From Luteibacter aegosomaticola (GTDB lineage Bacteria; Pseudomonadota; Gammaproteobacteria; Xanthomonadales; Rhodanobacteraceae), in NCBI RefSeq assembly GCF_023078475.1, contig NZ_CP095741.1, forward strand, positions 2,790,001 through 2,854,000: a stretch of 64,000 bases of DNA, read 5' to 3'. A program made the translations under genes and the position numbers. Every line of letters starts with the position of its first letter. Position 1 is the first letter of the stretch. Shown here in pieces: positions 36,105 to 45,666 of the stretch. The notes beneath the pieces are model-generated. The model did not search any database, was not told the DNA's origin, and saw only the letters and a program-made list of their open reading frames with translations.

Positions 36105-38420
36105 ATGTTGCCACAACAGCTTTCCCACCTCGTGGACCGCAGCCTCAAGGCGAGTACCAGGCTTGTCGTCCTCCTGACCATCGCCGCGCTGTTCAGTTCC
36201 GTCGGCCTGCTGGTTGTCCAGCATCGGGTCAGCGTCGGATACAAGATGCTCTTTGCCGCCGATTCGCTCGCCGATGACGTTCAGAAGATGCGACTGCGAA
36301 TGGGTGCCTGGGTCATCAAGGGCGACAAGAACGCACGCGACGACTGGCGCAGCACTGTCAGACAAGGACAGGCTCATCTTTCCCGGCTGCAGACCCTGGG
36401 GACCCCCGATACGGCGCAGGCGCGATCAATCAGCGAGATCGGTGCGCAGCTGCAGCGGCGCATTGATACCGCAGAGTCCCTATTGGGCGATCCGGACGCC
36501 AACGAGCGTGAGGCACGAATCGAGACCCTGATGGGGGATTATTATCAAGGCATCAACGCGCAGCTCATGGATGGGATACACGTGTTCAGCAAAGCGCAGC
36601 AGGACCGCCTCAGCGTTCTCGAAGAAAGAGAGAACGCCGTGCTCTCCGCTGCTGGCCTTGTCCTTGTCGCACTCGTCAGCTGGTCCATCCTCTCTCTGCG
36701 CAGGACGAGACATACCGCGGCGCGGCTCATCCGCAGTCTCGACGAGGCCCTACGGACGACGGCACGCCAACGCAGCGAACTCGAGGCATTCATTGATGCG
36801 GCACCACTTGCGGTGTTCCACGCCGACAAGACCGGACGCCCGACATGGCTCAATGAGGATGCAGAAGAGCTCGTCGGTACCGAACGCGGAACGAGCGTGG
36901 TAGAGACAATGCGTGAAGGCCTCCACGCTGACGATCGAGAGCGATTGGTCCGCGCGTGGAACCGCCTGCTCGACGAAGCTACAGAACTCGACGAGGTGTT
37001 CCGGATGCGCAGCCGTACGGGCGAAAGGCTGTGGGCCCACGCCCATGCGTGCCCCGTCCGCGTCGGGGACGATGTGACGGGGTTCGTTGCGGTCCTGCGT
37101 AATATCACGCCGGAGATGCTTCTGCAGGAGGAGCTGACCCGCAGCCGTCATCAGCTGCAGCGCATCACCGATGCCGTACCAGCGCTCATTGCACGTGTGG
37201 ACTGTTCGGAGCGCTATCGCTTCGTCAACGCGACCTACGGCGTGTGGTTCGATGCCGCGCCGACCCTCGGCGAATCAATGCGGAATTTCCTCGGAGAGAC
37301 TGCGTATGGCGGCATCGCGCAGTACGTTCAGCAAGCGCTGGGTGGGAAGACCGTGCACTTTGAGATGCCTCGCCAGCACATTAGGGGACGCGACTTCGTC
37401 GGCGACGTAACGTATACGCCTGAGTTCATGGCAGATGGCACCATTACAGGGTTTTACATCATGGTCACCGATGTCTCCGAGCGCAAGGAACTCGAAGAGA
37501 ATCTGTTCAAAGCAAATGAGATGGCGCAGGTCACACTCGATTCCATTGGTGACGCGGTGATTACAACCGATGAAGCAGGCATCGTCACCTTCGCAAACAG
37601 GCGCGCTCAAACGCTGCTCGAGAGACCCGCGGCGACCTTGGTGGGCCACCCGATTGAGGAGGTGGTAAAACTTGTCGATGGATCCGGAAAACCAAGCGAG
37701 AGTTCGCTGCGCCGCGCACTCGTTGAACGTCGCCTGGTCGATATGCTTCAACCCCGAAGACTCGTTCTCGATGAGCGCATTTTTCTCGACGTCGAGGATG
37801 TTGCCGCGCCCATTGAGATGCGAAACGGAGAACTTGCCGGAGGGGTGTTGGTGGTCCGCGACGTGAGCATTGCCCAAGCTGTCGCTGACCGTATGCGTCA
37901 GCTCGCGGAGGCCGACCCGTTGACGGGTCTTCCCAACCGGATGGTCTTTGAACAGCGAACACGCGACGCATTGGCCGCCCGCGCAGGGGACGCCTGCCTT
38001 GCGCTGCTCTACATGGACCTCGACGGGTTCAAAGCAGTCAACGACACCTACGGGCATGATGCCGGGGACGAACTGCTGCGCCAATTCGGCCGCCGGCTTG
38101 TCGCAATTGCCAGACCGCTTGACGTCGTCTGCCGGCTTGGCGGTGACGAATTCGTGGCGCTGTTGCGCCCGGTGAATGACCCTTCAGGTGCGCTGGCGCG
38201 CGCCGGATTGCTCATCGAGGCGGCGGCGGCTCCTTTTTTCTGGCAGGGCATCCCCCTTCACGTGACGTTGAGTGTCGGCATCGCATGTATTCCTGACGAC
38301 GGTGCGGATGCCCTTACCCTCCTGAGGAAAGCCGACGCGGCCCTTTACTCCGCCAAGCGCAGTGGTCGGAACCGGGCCATCCTCTTTGGCGCTTTGCAGC
38401 CAAAAAAGGGCTGCAACTGA
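36105..38420 (+). CDS. Membrane diguanylate cyclase with PAS domains
   Basis: About 771 aa. TM1 (about 15-38), a four-helix periplasmic sensor, TM2 (about 178-198), three PAS-like domains (IDAAPLAVFHADKTGRPTWL; TDAVPALIARVDCSERYRFV; LDSIGDAVITTDEAGIVTFA) and a GGDEF domain with intact LGGDEFVALL near residue 679. RPLD five residues before GGDEF is an I-site, so product inhibition by c-di-GMP is expected. ATG 36105 is preferred to GTG 36066. No EAL domain is fused; an EAL protein lies at 40543. Confidence 0.93.
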   Translation: MLPQQLSHLVDRSLKASTRLVVLLTIAALFSSVGLLVVQHRVSVGYKMLFAADSLADDVQKMRLRMGAWVIKGDKNARDDWRSTVRQGQAHLSRLQTLGTPDTAQARSISEIGAQLQRRIDTAESLLGDPDANEREARIETLMGDYYQGINAQLMDGIHVFSKAQQDRLSVLEERENAVLSAAGLVLVALVSWSILSLRRTRHTAARLIRSLDEALRTTARQRSELEAFIDAAPLAVFHADKTGRPTWLNEDAEELVGTERGTSVVETMREGLHADDRERLVRAWNRLLDEATELDEVFRMRSRTGERLWAHAHACPVRVGDDVTGFVAVLRNITPEMLLQEELTRSRHQLQRITDAVPALIARVDCSERYRFVNATYGVWFDAAPTLGESMRNFLGETAYGGIAQYVQQALGGKTVHFEMPRQHIRGRDFVGDVTYTPEFMADGTITGFYIMVTDVSERKELEENLFKANEMAQVTLDSIGDAVITTDEAGIVTFANRRAQTLLERPAATLVGHPIEEVVKLVDGSGKPSESSLRRALVERRLVDMLQPRRLVLDERIFLDVEDVAAPIEMRNGELAGGVLVVRDVSIAQAVADRMRQLAEADPLTGLPNRMVFEQRTRDALAARAGDACLALLYMDLDGFKAVNDTYGHDAGDELLRQFGRRLVAIARPLDVVCRLGGDEFVALLRPVNDPSGALARAGLLIEAAAAPFFWQGIPLHVTLSVGIACIPDDGADALTLLRKADAALYSAKRSGRNRAILFGALQPKKGCN

Positions 38421-38589
38421 ATCGGACGGCCAGGTGCGGATGCCTCACGGATGGACCAGCGCATCACGGCACGGCCACGCGCCGGAGCCTCGACCAACGA
38501 ATTTCGCAATTTATCCCGGGGAAAGTTGCCAAGCGCCGGTAGCCTCTGCCATTCTCAATGCGTCTACAGGCGAAACAACGGAGACTGGG

Positions 38590-39099
38590 ATGGACCTCCA
38601 CGAAATTGTGGATGACGCCCACGCCCTCGCGTCATCGATTGAATGTGGCGAAATTGAAGAAGCCATGTTCCGGGCGGGCCGAATTGCGACGGCTGCCGCC
38701 GCCGATGAGGCTCTTGGAATCGTGCTCGCAGCACACCGCGTTATCACTGCCCTTGCGACTCCCCGCTCCGGCGAGACCGAACTCGGGGCAGCGCTAATTG
38801 CACTGTCACACACCATTGAAAGCCGAATAGGACCGTGGTCGGACTCGATGCCTGGTTGGTTTGTGGATTGCCAGCAAGTTAACAGACGTGGAAATTTGCG
38901 CGCTGTCCTCGAAGAGCTCGAAGACGAGGGTATCGTCGGCGTTGCAGCCAAGGCGCACTGCCTGCAGGTAAACCCCCTCTTGCTCGAAAACATGCTCAAT
39001 GGCGGCTACATTCCCGACGCTTTCGCCCGTGAAGTCGAATGGGTGATGCAGCGCCGTGCTGGATGGATGGACGAAGTTCCACATACTCGCGACCTGTGA
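38590..39099 (+). CDS. Two-domain XRE-like protein
   Basis: 169 aa, paralogue of 28707. N-domain EIVDDAHALASSIECGEIEE; C-domain RRGNLRAVLEELEDEGI, then LLENMLNGGYIPDAFAREVE and W-V-M...A-G-W-M-D-E. The ATG at 38590 aligns with the paralogue start. The gene is followed 20 bp later by a 100-aa orphan on the same strand. Probably DNA-binding, regulating an unknown target. Confidence 0.75.
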   Translation: MDLHEIVDDAHALASSIECGEIEEAMFRAGRIATAAAADEALGIVLAAHRVITALATPRSGETELGAALIALSHTIESRIGPWSDSMPGWFVDCQQVNRRGNLRAVLEELEDEGIVGVAAKAHCLQVNPLLLENMLNGGYIPDAFAREVEWVMQRRAGWMDEVPHTRDL

Positions 39100-39119
39100 A
39101 AGCATGCAAGGAGTGACTT

Positions 39120-39422
39120 GTGCATACACTGCCCCGCCCCATCCATTTCAGCTTTCAATGCATCGATCGCACCGGCGCCTCGTTGCTCGCGGAAGTAACG
39201 GCGACCCAGGATGATGCAAGTTCCCCATTCGTGTGGCACGCTGTTTTCCCTGCCTCCGGCAATCCGCCGGCCGAAATGCTGGGCTCCTCACAATCACTTG
39301 CAGAGGTTCGTGACGACATCCAGTCGAAGGTGCGTCGATTGCTCTCCGATGGTGGTGTCCGGATTCGCGCGTCTGCGTCCGGTACCGAGAGGATAGGTGC
39401 CCGAGAGGCTGACGAGGGATGA
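39120..39422 (+). CDS. Small orphan protein downstream of XRE-like gene
   Basis: 100 aa from GTG 39120, with AAGGAG about 10 bases upstream. It has beta-rich FSFQCIDRTGASLLAEVTAT, an aromatic FVWHAVF strand and a helix LAEVRDDIQSKVRRLL. Probably one transcription unit with 38590. Not recognised. Confidence 0.6.
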   Translation: MHTLPRPIHFSFQCIDRTGASLLAEVTATQDDASSPFVWHAVFPASGNPPAEMLGSSQSLAEVRDDIQSKVRRLLSDGGVRIRASASGTERIGAREADEG

Positions 39423-39906
39423 GATCCCGGTACCGACGACTGGGCGCGGGTCGCCCGGCGGTCGTATCTCCCCCTGTATTCGTCCTCACAATTGCAGCGG
39501 AGCTGTCGCCACACGAGACGACCGGGAGAGAGGTCTTCGTTCCGCGACGCCGTGCGGGCTTCCGCGCCTAACCGATGCTGCCCTCCGACGCGCGGCGCCT
39601 GCTCCGCAGGCAGGCAAAGGGCATAGCCAAGCCGAACGGGGTATCGCGGGAACCATACCGGCATTTTCTCTTCAATTCTCTCCGGCCATCGGTCCAGGCG
39701 CGCGCCATGCTGCCATGAATCCAGGCCAGAATCGACGTGGCCGCATGTGTGGAAGGCGCCAATGGGGCGCCATTCGGGAACCAGAAATTGCAGCAGGCTA
39801 CGCTCGTTTGCACGCGTTTGCGCCGAACATGGCGAATCCCCGGTTTGGGGGAACAGGATGCCCGGACAAGGTGTAGGGTTGCGATGATTTGACTGGTACT
39901 GATGAG
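39423..39906. other. Gap without gene
   Basis: 484 bases with only short composition-driven frames on both strands; no relic detected. Confidence 0.35.
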
Positions 39907-40425
39907 ATGGCAGGCCCCCTAACCCCTCTCCCCACTTGGCTGACCTCGACCGAGGCCCTGCGACTTGTGCGGGAAGCGCAACGATGCCTTGACTGCACCT
40001 CCCCGCCGGACACCGTGGCGTGCACCCACTACCTTCTCCGCGCGCTGCAACTCTTCAAGGATCACTCGGAGGGTGCGTCAATTCCTGTCGCGTCACGTGA
40101 GACACCTCCCCACATCGATGGGTCGGCAAGTCGAATGCAGCTCTCCTCGTCGCATGCCGGTGGCCACCCAGGGCCAATGTTGACGGTCCGGACTCCGACG
40201 TCAGACGACCACGCGGCGCGCGCCGACCTTCCGCACCACCGGTACAGGGCCGCGCAAATCGAACATGCCCGAATGCTGCTGGGTACGACCCATGAGCGGG
40301 TTGGCGCAATTTCATCGACATGCGGTTTCAGCGATCAGGCGCACTTCACTCGCGTCTTCAAGGCAAGCACAGGACTTACCCCGCTTGCGTACAGGGCGAG
40401 ATACACCCGTCATTGCCCAGTCTGA
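39907..40425 (+). CDS. AraC-type protein with only the second HTH
   Basis: 172 aa. The C-terminal 55 residues, IEHARMLLGTTHERVGAISS and CGFSDQAHFTRVFKASTGLT, are the second half of an AraC DNA-binding domain. The first HTH is absent; the N-terminal part has a helical segment STEALRLVREAQRCLDCTSP followed by low-complexity Ser/His sequence. Either a decayed AraC gene or a novel fusion. ATG 39907 chosen over TTG 39889. Confidence 0.6.
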   Translation: MAGPLTPLPTWLTSTEALRLVREAQRCLDCTSPPDTVACTHYLLRALQLFKDHSEGASIPVASRETPPHIDGSASRMQLSSSHAGGHPGPMLTVRTPTSDDHAARADLPHHRYRAAQIEHARMLLGTTHERVGAISSTCGFSDQAHFTRVFKASTGLTPLAYRARYTRHCPV

Positions 40426-40542
40426 GACTCCAGGCGGTTGCTGAGTCACCTTTCGCCACTTGACGGTTATGGGACACGGCGGGTGTGCAGTGCGTGACAG
40501 CGGGTGGCATCGTCCGAGGCAGCGTTGCGAGCGCGCCGTTTT

Positions 40543-41304
40543 TCATCGTATCGCGTCGTCGAGCCTCGGCCATGAGATCGCAGGGACCGTGGCGACAGCG
40601 GGCTGCGCGAACAAAAACCCTTGCTGCAGCGACACCCCGAGGTCAAGGAGCGCACGGCATTCGTCCAGCGTCTCGACCCCTTCGCCGATCACCCGGATCG
40701 CGAGGCCGTGGCAGAGGTCAACGACATGGCGGACGATGAGTTGCCGAGGGCGGCTAGCATGGATGCCCCGGACCAGACCGATGTCGAGCTTCACCAGATC
40801 CGGCTGGAAGTCAGCGAGCAGATTCAGTCCTGCGTAACCTGCCCCAAAATCGTCGATCGCGGTGAGAAAACCATGCGCCTTGTATGCCGTCAGGATGCCC
40901 ACCAGATGCTCGTGGTCGGTGACCTCCTCGTGCTCCGTGACTTCGAAGATGACCCGCCCCAGGGGCCAATGCGCCGCCGCGGCTGCAGCAAGCGTCGCCT
41001 GGAGGCAATGCTCGGGGTTGTACACGGCATTCGGCAGGAAGTTGATAGACAGCATCCCGGGCGGCTCAACGAGAGCGGCTGTCCGGATCGCTACAATCCG
41101 GCAGGCTTGATCGAAGGCATACCGGTTCTCATGCCGCACCGATGCAAGCACTGCGCTGGCACCCTCGCCGTTGTTTCCACGGACCAGCGCTTCGTGGGCG
41201 AAGACCGTCCGCGCACGGACATCGACGATCGGTTGAAAGGCCATCGTGATGCGTTGCGCGACTTCGGCGGCATTGCCGCACCCCTGGCAAATCGTCTGTG
41301 TCAT
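40543..41304 (-). CDS. EAL-domain c-di-GMP phosphodiesterase
   Basis: 253 aa, stand-alone EAL domain. Catalytic residues are present: Glu in HEALVRG, Asn in SINFLPN, Glu in VIFEVTEHEEV, Asp pair in AIDDFGAGYAGL, Lys in LVKLDIGLV and Glu in VIGEGVET. It opens with CQGCGN, a possible metal-binding knuckle, before AFQPIVDV. ATG 41304 is chosen; the upstream extension to 41430 is Arg/Ser-rich. Expected to hydrolyse c-di-GMP to pGpG and oppose the cyclase at 36105. Confidence 0.92.
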   Translation of the reverse strand: MTQTICQGCGNAAEVAQRITMAFQPIVDVRARTVFAHEALVRGNNGEGASAVLASVRHENRYAFDQACRIVAIRTAALVEPPGMLSINFLPNAVYNPEHCLQATLAAAAAAHWPLGRVIFEVTEHEEVTDHEHLVGILTAYKAHGFLTAIDDFGAGYAGLNLLADFQPDLVKLDIGLVRGIHASRPRQLIVRHVVDLCHGLAIRVIGEGVETLDECRALLDLGVSLQQGFLFAQPAVATVPAISWPRLDDAIR

Positions 41305-41504
41305 TGTCCGTCCTCCCAGCGCTGAGCATACAGGTCCCATCAGTGACGCTCGTGAGGACGTAAGCGCTGGGTCCACCCGCCCCCTGGCGCCGGGTATGGG
41401 GATGCGGGCACGGTCAGTCGCATGCGACACAGTGCCCCGGGCCGCCCTGGATAACCCCGCACCACAACCCGATACGATTCCCGCACTGCCCGCGGAGAAT
41501 GGTC

Positions 41505-41939
41505 ATGTTCCAGCATATCCTCATCGCAACCGACGGTTCGGACGTATCGGATCGCGCCGCCAAGCAGGCCATCGACCTCGCGTCACGCCTTGGCGCGCGG
41601 GTCCTTGCCCTTCACGTTGTCCCGGCGCTCCCCGCGTACGCTTACTTTGCACAAGGGATTGAAGGCGCCATACCGACTCCTGATGAGGCGTCAAGGGAAG
41701 ATGCCGAGTGTCTTGAACGCGTCCAGCGCCTGGCCAAGGCCCATGGGGTCCCATGCGAATTGCGCAGTGTCGTCGACGGCCGACCCTACTGCGAGATTGT
41801 CGCCATTGCAGAACGGGAAGGCTGTGACCTCATCGTCATGGGCTCACACGGCCGCCAGGGCCTCGACCGACTGCTGCTCGGGAGTGAGACGCACAAGGTC
41901 CTGCTCAGCACTCGCGTCCCGGTCCTCGTCTGCCAATAG
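41505..41939 (+). CDS. Universal stress protein (UspA family)
   Basis: 144 aa. ILIATDGSDVSDRAAKQAID opens the fold, and GSHGRQGLDRLLLGSETHKV is the ATP-binding G-x-x-G-x9-G-S motif. GGAGA ends just before ATG 41499, so ATG 41505, six bases on, has the better spacing. Single-domain, ATP-binding stress protein; monocistronic. Confidence 0.93.
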   Translation: MFQHILIATDGSDVSDRAAKQAIDLASRLGARVLALHVVPALPAYAYFAQGIEGAIPTPDEASREDAECLERVQRLAKAHGVPCELRSVVDGRPYCEIVAIAEREGCDLIVMGSHGRQGLDRLLLGSETHKVLLSTRVPVLVCQ

Positions 41940-42114
41940 CAACCAAGGACGGTGGCTGCGCCAAAGGATACGACCCTCAAGCGCCGCGCCCCCTGGTCCG
42001 ATTGCTACGAGAATCTTCCAAGCTTCGCGGCCGCAGGATGCGCGAGGTGTCGAGGATGACCGGTCATGCGACCTCCAGAAGCCTTGCCGCGCGCCGGCCG
42101 GTGGGCGGCCCGGG

Positions 42115-43233
42115 CTAGGTCAGTTTTCTTCGTCGGCTCAGCCACAGGTAAAGGCCGCTGCACAGCACCGCTATCAACAACAGGTCGAGCAGCGCCCAGA
42201 CTGTCTTCATGGCGAGCCCACCGCCGTTGCCAAAATGCAGTGGCCGCGACAGCTCGGTGCTGCGCAGGTACCATGGCATCGGCAGCACGGCCGTCACCGT
42301 GCCGGTTCGCGCATCCACCATCACCGGCTGATACAGCTCGGCCGTGAGCGTGCTGGCGCCGCGCGCCCAGAAAATGAAATGCACTGGCGTGCCGTACGGG
42401 CTGCCGGGAAAGACCACGCCGGTGACGAGCATGCCCGGCACGGCGCGCGTTGCCGTGGCGAGCGCCGCATCCAGCGATACCCTCGCTGCCGGCCCTGCCG
42501 GTGGAACACCCACATCCGCGCCGGCGATTCGTGGTGTCACTTCCTTCGCCTGCCACAGGTCGAACAAGGGACGCTCGAGCTCGTTGAGCAAGCCGGTGAA
42601 GGCAACCACGCAGGCCCACGCGACCAGCACGATCCCGTGGAAATTGTGCCGATCCAGCCACGCCTGGCGCGTGCGTTTGCGCCTTACCTTGCCGAAGCCG
42701 GCACCACGGTTGAACGGTGCGTAGATGACCACGCCGGAAACCAGGGAAGCGAGGAAGCACAACGCCACCGTCAGCATGACCCACGTGCCGGTGTTTCCCA
42801 TGAACATCGATTCGTGAATATCGTGCACCGCGTTGATGAAGGCATCGCCCGGGCCATTGTCCGCACGGCCCGTCACCACTTCGGCACCGGTCGCCGCATC
42901 GAACACGGTGCTTACGGCATGATCGGGGTCGTCGCGAAACGCGGCCCACGTTGGCGCCGTGGTGACTGCCACCCGGGCATGCCGTGGATCAAGGAAGGTG
43001 GCCACCACGACCGCACCGGGTTGTGCACGCTCCACCGAGGCGAGCATCGCGTCGAGCGGAGCGTGCCCCGGTTGCGCCGAGAGCCGCGGCAGTGACGGGT
43101 CGAACGCATCAATGATCTCATCCGAGAACACCAGCGGCAGCCCGGTAAGGCACGCCACCAGCAGGAATGCCGTCGCGACCAGGCTGGACCACCTATGCAC
43201 GCGGTCCCACGCCTTCAGGGTGCTGCTCTTCAC
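42115..43233 (-). CDS. PepSY-domain membrane protein (PiuB-like)
   Basis: 372 aa with four TM helices and the PepSY layout: WDRVHRWSSLVATAFLLVAC, a periplasmic loop, HDIHESMFMGNTGTWVMLT, DRHNFHGIVLVAW and LLDLLLIAVLCSGLYLW. The conserved His residues may bind haem or a ferric siderophore. It starts 6 bp after the TonB receptor, so it is the last gene of the iron-uptake operon, probably reducing the iron-siderophore complex at the inner membrane. Confidence 0.9.
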   Translation of the reverse strand: MKSSTLKAWDRVHRWSSLVATAFLLVACLTGLPLVFSDEIIDAFDPSLPRLSAQPGHAPLDAMLASVERAQPGAVVVATFLDPRHARVAVTTAPTWAAFRDDPDHAVSTVFDAATGAEVVTGRADNGPGDAFINAVHDIHESMFMGNTGTWVMLTVALCFLASLVSGVVIYAPFNRGAGFGKVRRKRTRQAWLDRHNFHGIVLVAWACVVAFTGLLNELERPLFDLWQAKEVTPRIAGADVGVPPAGPAARVSLDAALATATRAVPGMLVTGVVFPGSPYGTPVHFIFWARGASTLTAELYQPVMVDARTGTVTAVLPMPWYLRSTELSRPLHFGNGGGLAMKTVWALLDLLLIAVLCSGLYLWLSRRRKLT

Positions 43234-43239
43234 CGTGCT

Positions 43240-45597
43240 TTACCAGCTGAAGGTGGCTTTGGCCATCCAGGCGCGGCGCAGGCCGTACTGGCAACCCAGC
43301 TCACCTTGGCAGCTACCGATGTATTCCTTGTCGAACAGGTTCTGTGCGTTCAGCGAGAAACGCCACTGCGGGATCTCATAGCGGATTGCCGCATCGACCA
43401 GCGTGGTGGAGGGCAAGCGGATCGTGTTGGCCAGGTCGCCGTAGGTCGAGCCGACGTAACGCAGGCCGCCCGCCACGCCGAAGCCACGCAGCGCGCCGGA
43501 GAGGAACGTCTTGTCCAGCCAAAGGTTGGCCATGTTGCGCGGCACGTCACGCGGGCGCTTGCCCTGCGTGCCGTCGTTGTTGCGCAGCTGCACGCCGTTC
43601 ATCCAGGTGTAGCCGGTGATAAGGCTCAGCCCGTTGCCGAGATCGGCGACGGCGGAAAGCTCCGCGCCACGCACGCGCACTTCGCCCGACTGCACCTGGA
43701 ATTCCGGGTGGTCGAGGTCTGTGGTGAGCACGTTGGACTGGGTGAGCTGGTACACCGACGCCATGACATAGCTGTTCTGGCCACGCGGCTGGAATTTCAC
43801 GCCTGCCTCGTAGCTCTTGCCAAGGTTCGGTTTGAACGGTGAGCCTTCGAACGACGTGCCGGTGGACGGTGTGAACGCCGTCGAGGCATTGATGTACGGC
43901 GCGATGCCGTTATCGAACAGGTAGACCAGGCCCGCGCGCCAGGTGAAGCGATTGGACTTCTGCGTATCGCTGGTTCCTTCGAGGCGGTCGATCGTCTGCG
44001 TGCTCGCCCAATCCTGGCGCACGCTTACCGTGGCTGCCCAGTGGTCGATGCGCATCTGGTCCTGGGCATACGTGCCCAGCTGGCGGATGGTGTGGGTCAC
44101 GCTGTAATCGACCGGCGGCAGGTCGACGGTGATTCCGTACAGCGGCGCATAGATGTCCAGCGAGGGAATCTCCGGATCCTGTTCGGCCCAGCGATCTTCC
44201 GCATGCAGGTAGTCGACGCCGGCGAGCAGCGTGTGGCGCACCTTGCCCGTGTCGAAGCGGAACTCCGCCTGGTTGTCCACGCCCGCCACGTCACTGCTCG
44301 CCTGCGTGCGGAAGCCGTAGCGATCCAGCGTGCGCAGATCGTCCTCGAGCCCGGCGGAGCCGATGATCGAATAGTCCAGGTTCGCATGCGCATAGCGTGC
44401 GTTCTGGCGGAAGGTGAACACATCATTGAAGCGGTGTTCGAACTCGTACCCCACCGCGTACTCGCGACGCGCGAAGCGATCGAAGTTCGGATCGCCGTCG
44501 TAGAAATCCGAAGGGATCTTGCCGTTCGGGTTGCCCCACAACGTGCCCTGCATCGGCAGGTCGTTGGGCGGGCTGTTGGCGTCGCGGTAGCTGTAGTGCG
44601 TGAGCAAGGTGAGGTGCGTGTCATCCGAGGGCGCCCACGTCACGGCCGGGGCGATGAAGACGCGCTTGTCGCGCACATGGTCGGTCTGGGTGCTGGTGTC
44701 CAGCCCCAGCCCGGTGACGCGGTACAGCCACTGGCGGTCCTTATCCAGCGGGCCGGAGAGATCGAACGACGCCTGTGCCCGCCCGTACGCACCGGTGGCG
44801 GCGGATACTTCGTGCAACGGCGTATCCAGTGGGTGCTTGCTCACCACGTTCACCATGCCGCCCGGGCTGGTGGCCTGGCCGTACAGCACCGATGAAGGGC
44901 CGCGCAGCACTTCCACGCGGTCCAGGCCTTCGGTCTCGATCACGGGCGCCAGCACCGTGAAGTAGGTGAGCGTGGAAAGTCCGTCGAGGTACGGATTGGC
45001 ATCGGGGAAGCCACGCAGCGAGAAGTAGTCCGCCTTGGTCTCCACGCCGCCGAATTCTTCGGCAAGCACGCCCGGGGTGTAACGCAGGGCCTGGCTCACG
45101 CTCTCCACCGCCCGCGCATCCAGCTGGTCGCGGGTGATCACGGTGATCGACTGCGGCGTTTCGAGCAAGGGCGTGCTGGTCTTCGTCGCCGCCATGGTTT
45201 CGTGGGCCACATAGCCCGAGGTGAGGCCGGTGACAGTGATCGCGTCGAGCGACGTGGTCGAGGTGCGCGCGTCGCTGCTCACCTGGATCAGCAGCACGCC
45301 GTCTTTTTCGGTGGCGACGAGGTGGGTACCGGCGAGGATGCGGGTGAGCGCCTGCCGCGAGGTGTAGTGGCCACTGATCGCCGGCGCCTGCAGGTTGCGC
45401 ACCAGGGCGGGATCGACCGCCAGCTGCACGTGCAGCTGCGCGGCGAGGGTGTTCAATGCCTGGCCAAGCGGGGCGGCCGGCACGTCGATATCCACGGCCG
45501 TCTCCCTTGGCGTATCCGCGAAAGCCGGCGTGGTGACTGAAAAGGCGAGCACGAGGGCCGCGGCCAGGGCGGCCGGGGCAGCAAGACGAAGACGCAT
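43240..45597 (-). CDS. TonB-dependent siderophore receptor with STN signalling domain
   Basis: About 785 aa. Signal peptide to about residue 27 (TTPAFA); STN domain about 30-105 (AVDIDVPAAPLGQALNTLAA); a TonB-box-like region DAITVTG; plug with ITVITRDQLDARAVESVSQA and LRGPSSVLYGQATSPGG; 22-strand barrel ending in Phe-Ser-Trp. The STN domain signals to FecR when a ferric siderophore binds. ATG 45597 is the true start; the frame is open to 45660. The ligand cannot be told from sequence. Confidence 0.94.
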   Translation of the reverse strand: MRLRLAAPAALAAALVLAFSVTTPAFADTPRETAVDIDVPAAPLGQALNTLAAQLHVQLAVDPALVRNLQAPAISGHYTSRQALTRILAGTHLVATEKDGVLLIQVSSDARTSTTSLDAITVTGLTSGYVAHETMAATKTSTPLLETPQSITVITRDQLDARAVESVSQALRYTPGVLAEEFGGVETKADYFSLRGFPDANPYLDGLSTLTYFTVLAPVIETEGLDRVEVLRGPSSVLYGQATSPGGMVNVVSKHPLDTPLHEVSAATGAYGRAQASFDLSGPLDKDRQWLYRVTGLGLDTSTQTDHVRDKRVFIAPAVTWAPSDDTHLTLLTHYSYRDANSPPNDLPMQGTLWGNPNGKIPSDFYDGDPNFDRFARREYAVGYEFEHRFNDVFTFRQNARYAHANLDYSIIGSAGLEDDLRTLDRYGFRTQASSDVAGVDNQAEFRFDTGKVRHTLLAGVDYLHAEDRWAEQDPEIPSLDIYAPLYGITVDLPPVDYSVTHTIRQLGTYAQDQMRIDHWAATVSVRQDWASTQTIDRLEGTSDTQKSNRFTWRAGLVYLFDNGIAPYINASTAFTPSTGTSFEGSPFKPNLGKSYEAGVKFQPRGQNSYVMASVYQLTQSNVLTTDLDHPEFQVQSGEVRVRGAELSAVADLGNGLSLITGYTWMNGVQLRNNDGTQGKRPRDVPRNMANLWLDKTFLSGALRGFGVAGGLRYVGSTYGDLANTIRLPSTTLVDAAIRYEIPQWRFSLNAQNLFDKEYIGSCQGELGCQYGLRRAWMAKATFSW

Positions 45598-45666
45598 GGA
45601 GCGGGTTCCCTGGAACTGGATCGATAGTCGTAGACGCACGACCCGTCCCGAACCTGACATCGAAAG

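Noticed and set aside
38394..38416. TTGCAGCC/GGCTGCAA inverted repeat with an A-run loop at the end of the cyclase gene
   Set aside because: It lies inside the coding end and lacks a following T-run, so it was not called a terminator.
44041..44895. 284-aa frame antisense to the TonB receptor
   Set aside because: Val/Arg/His-rich shadow without motifs.
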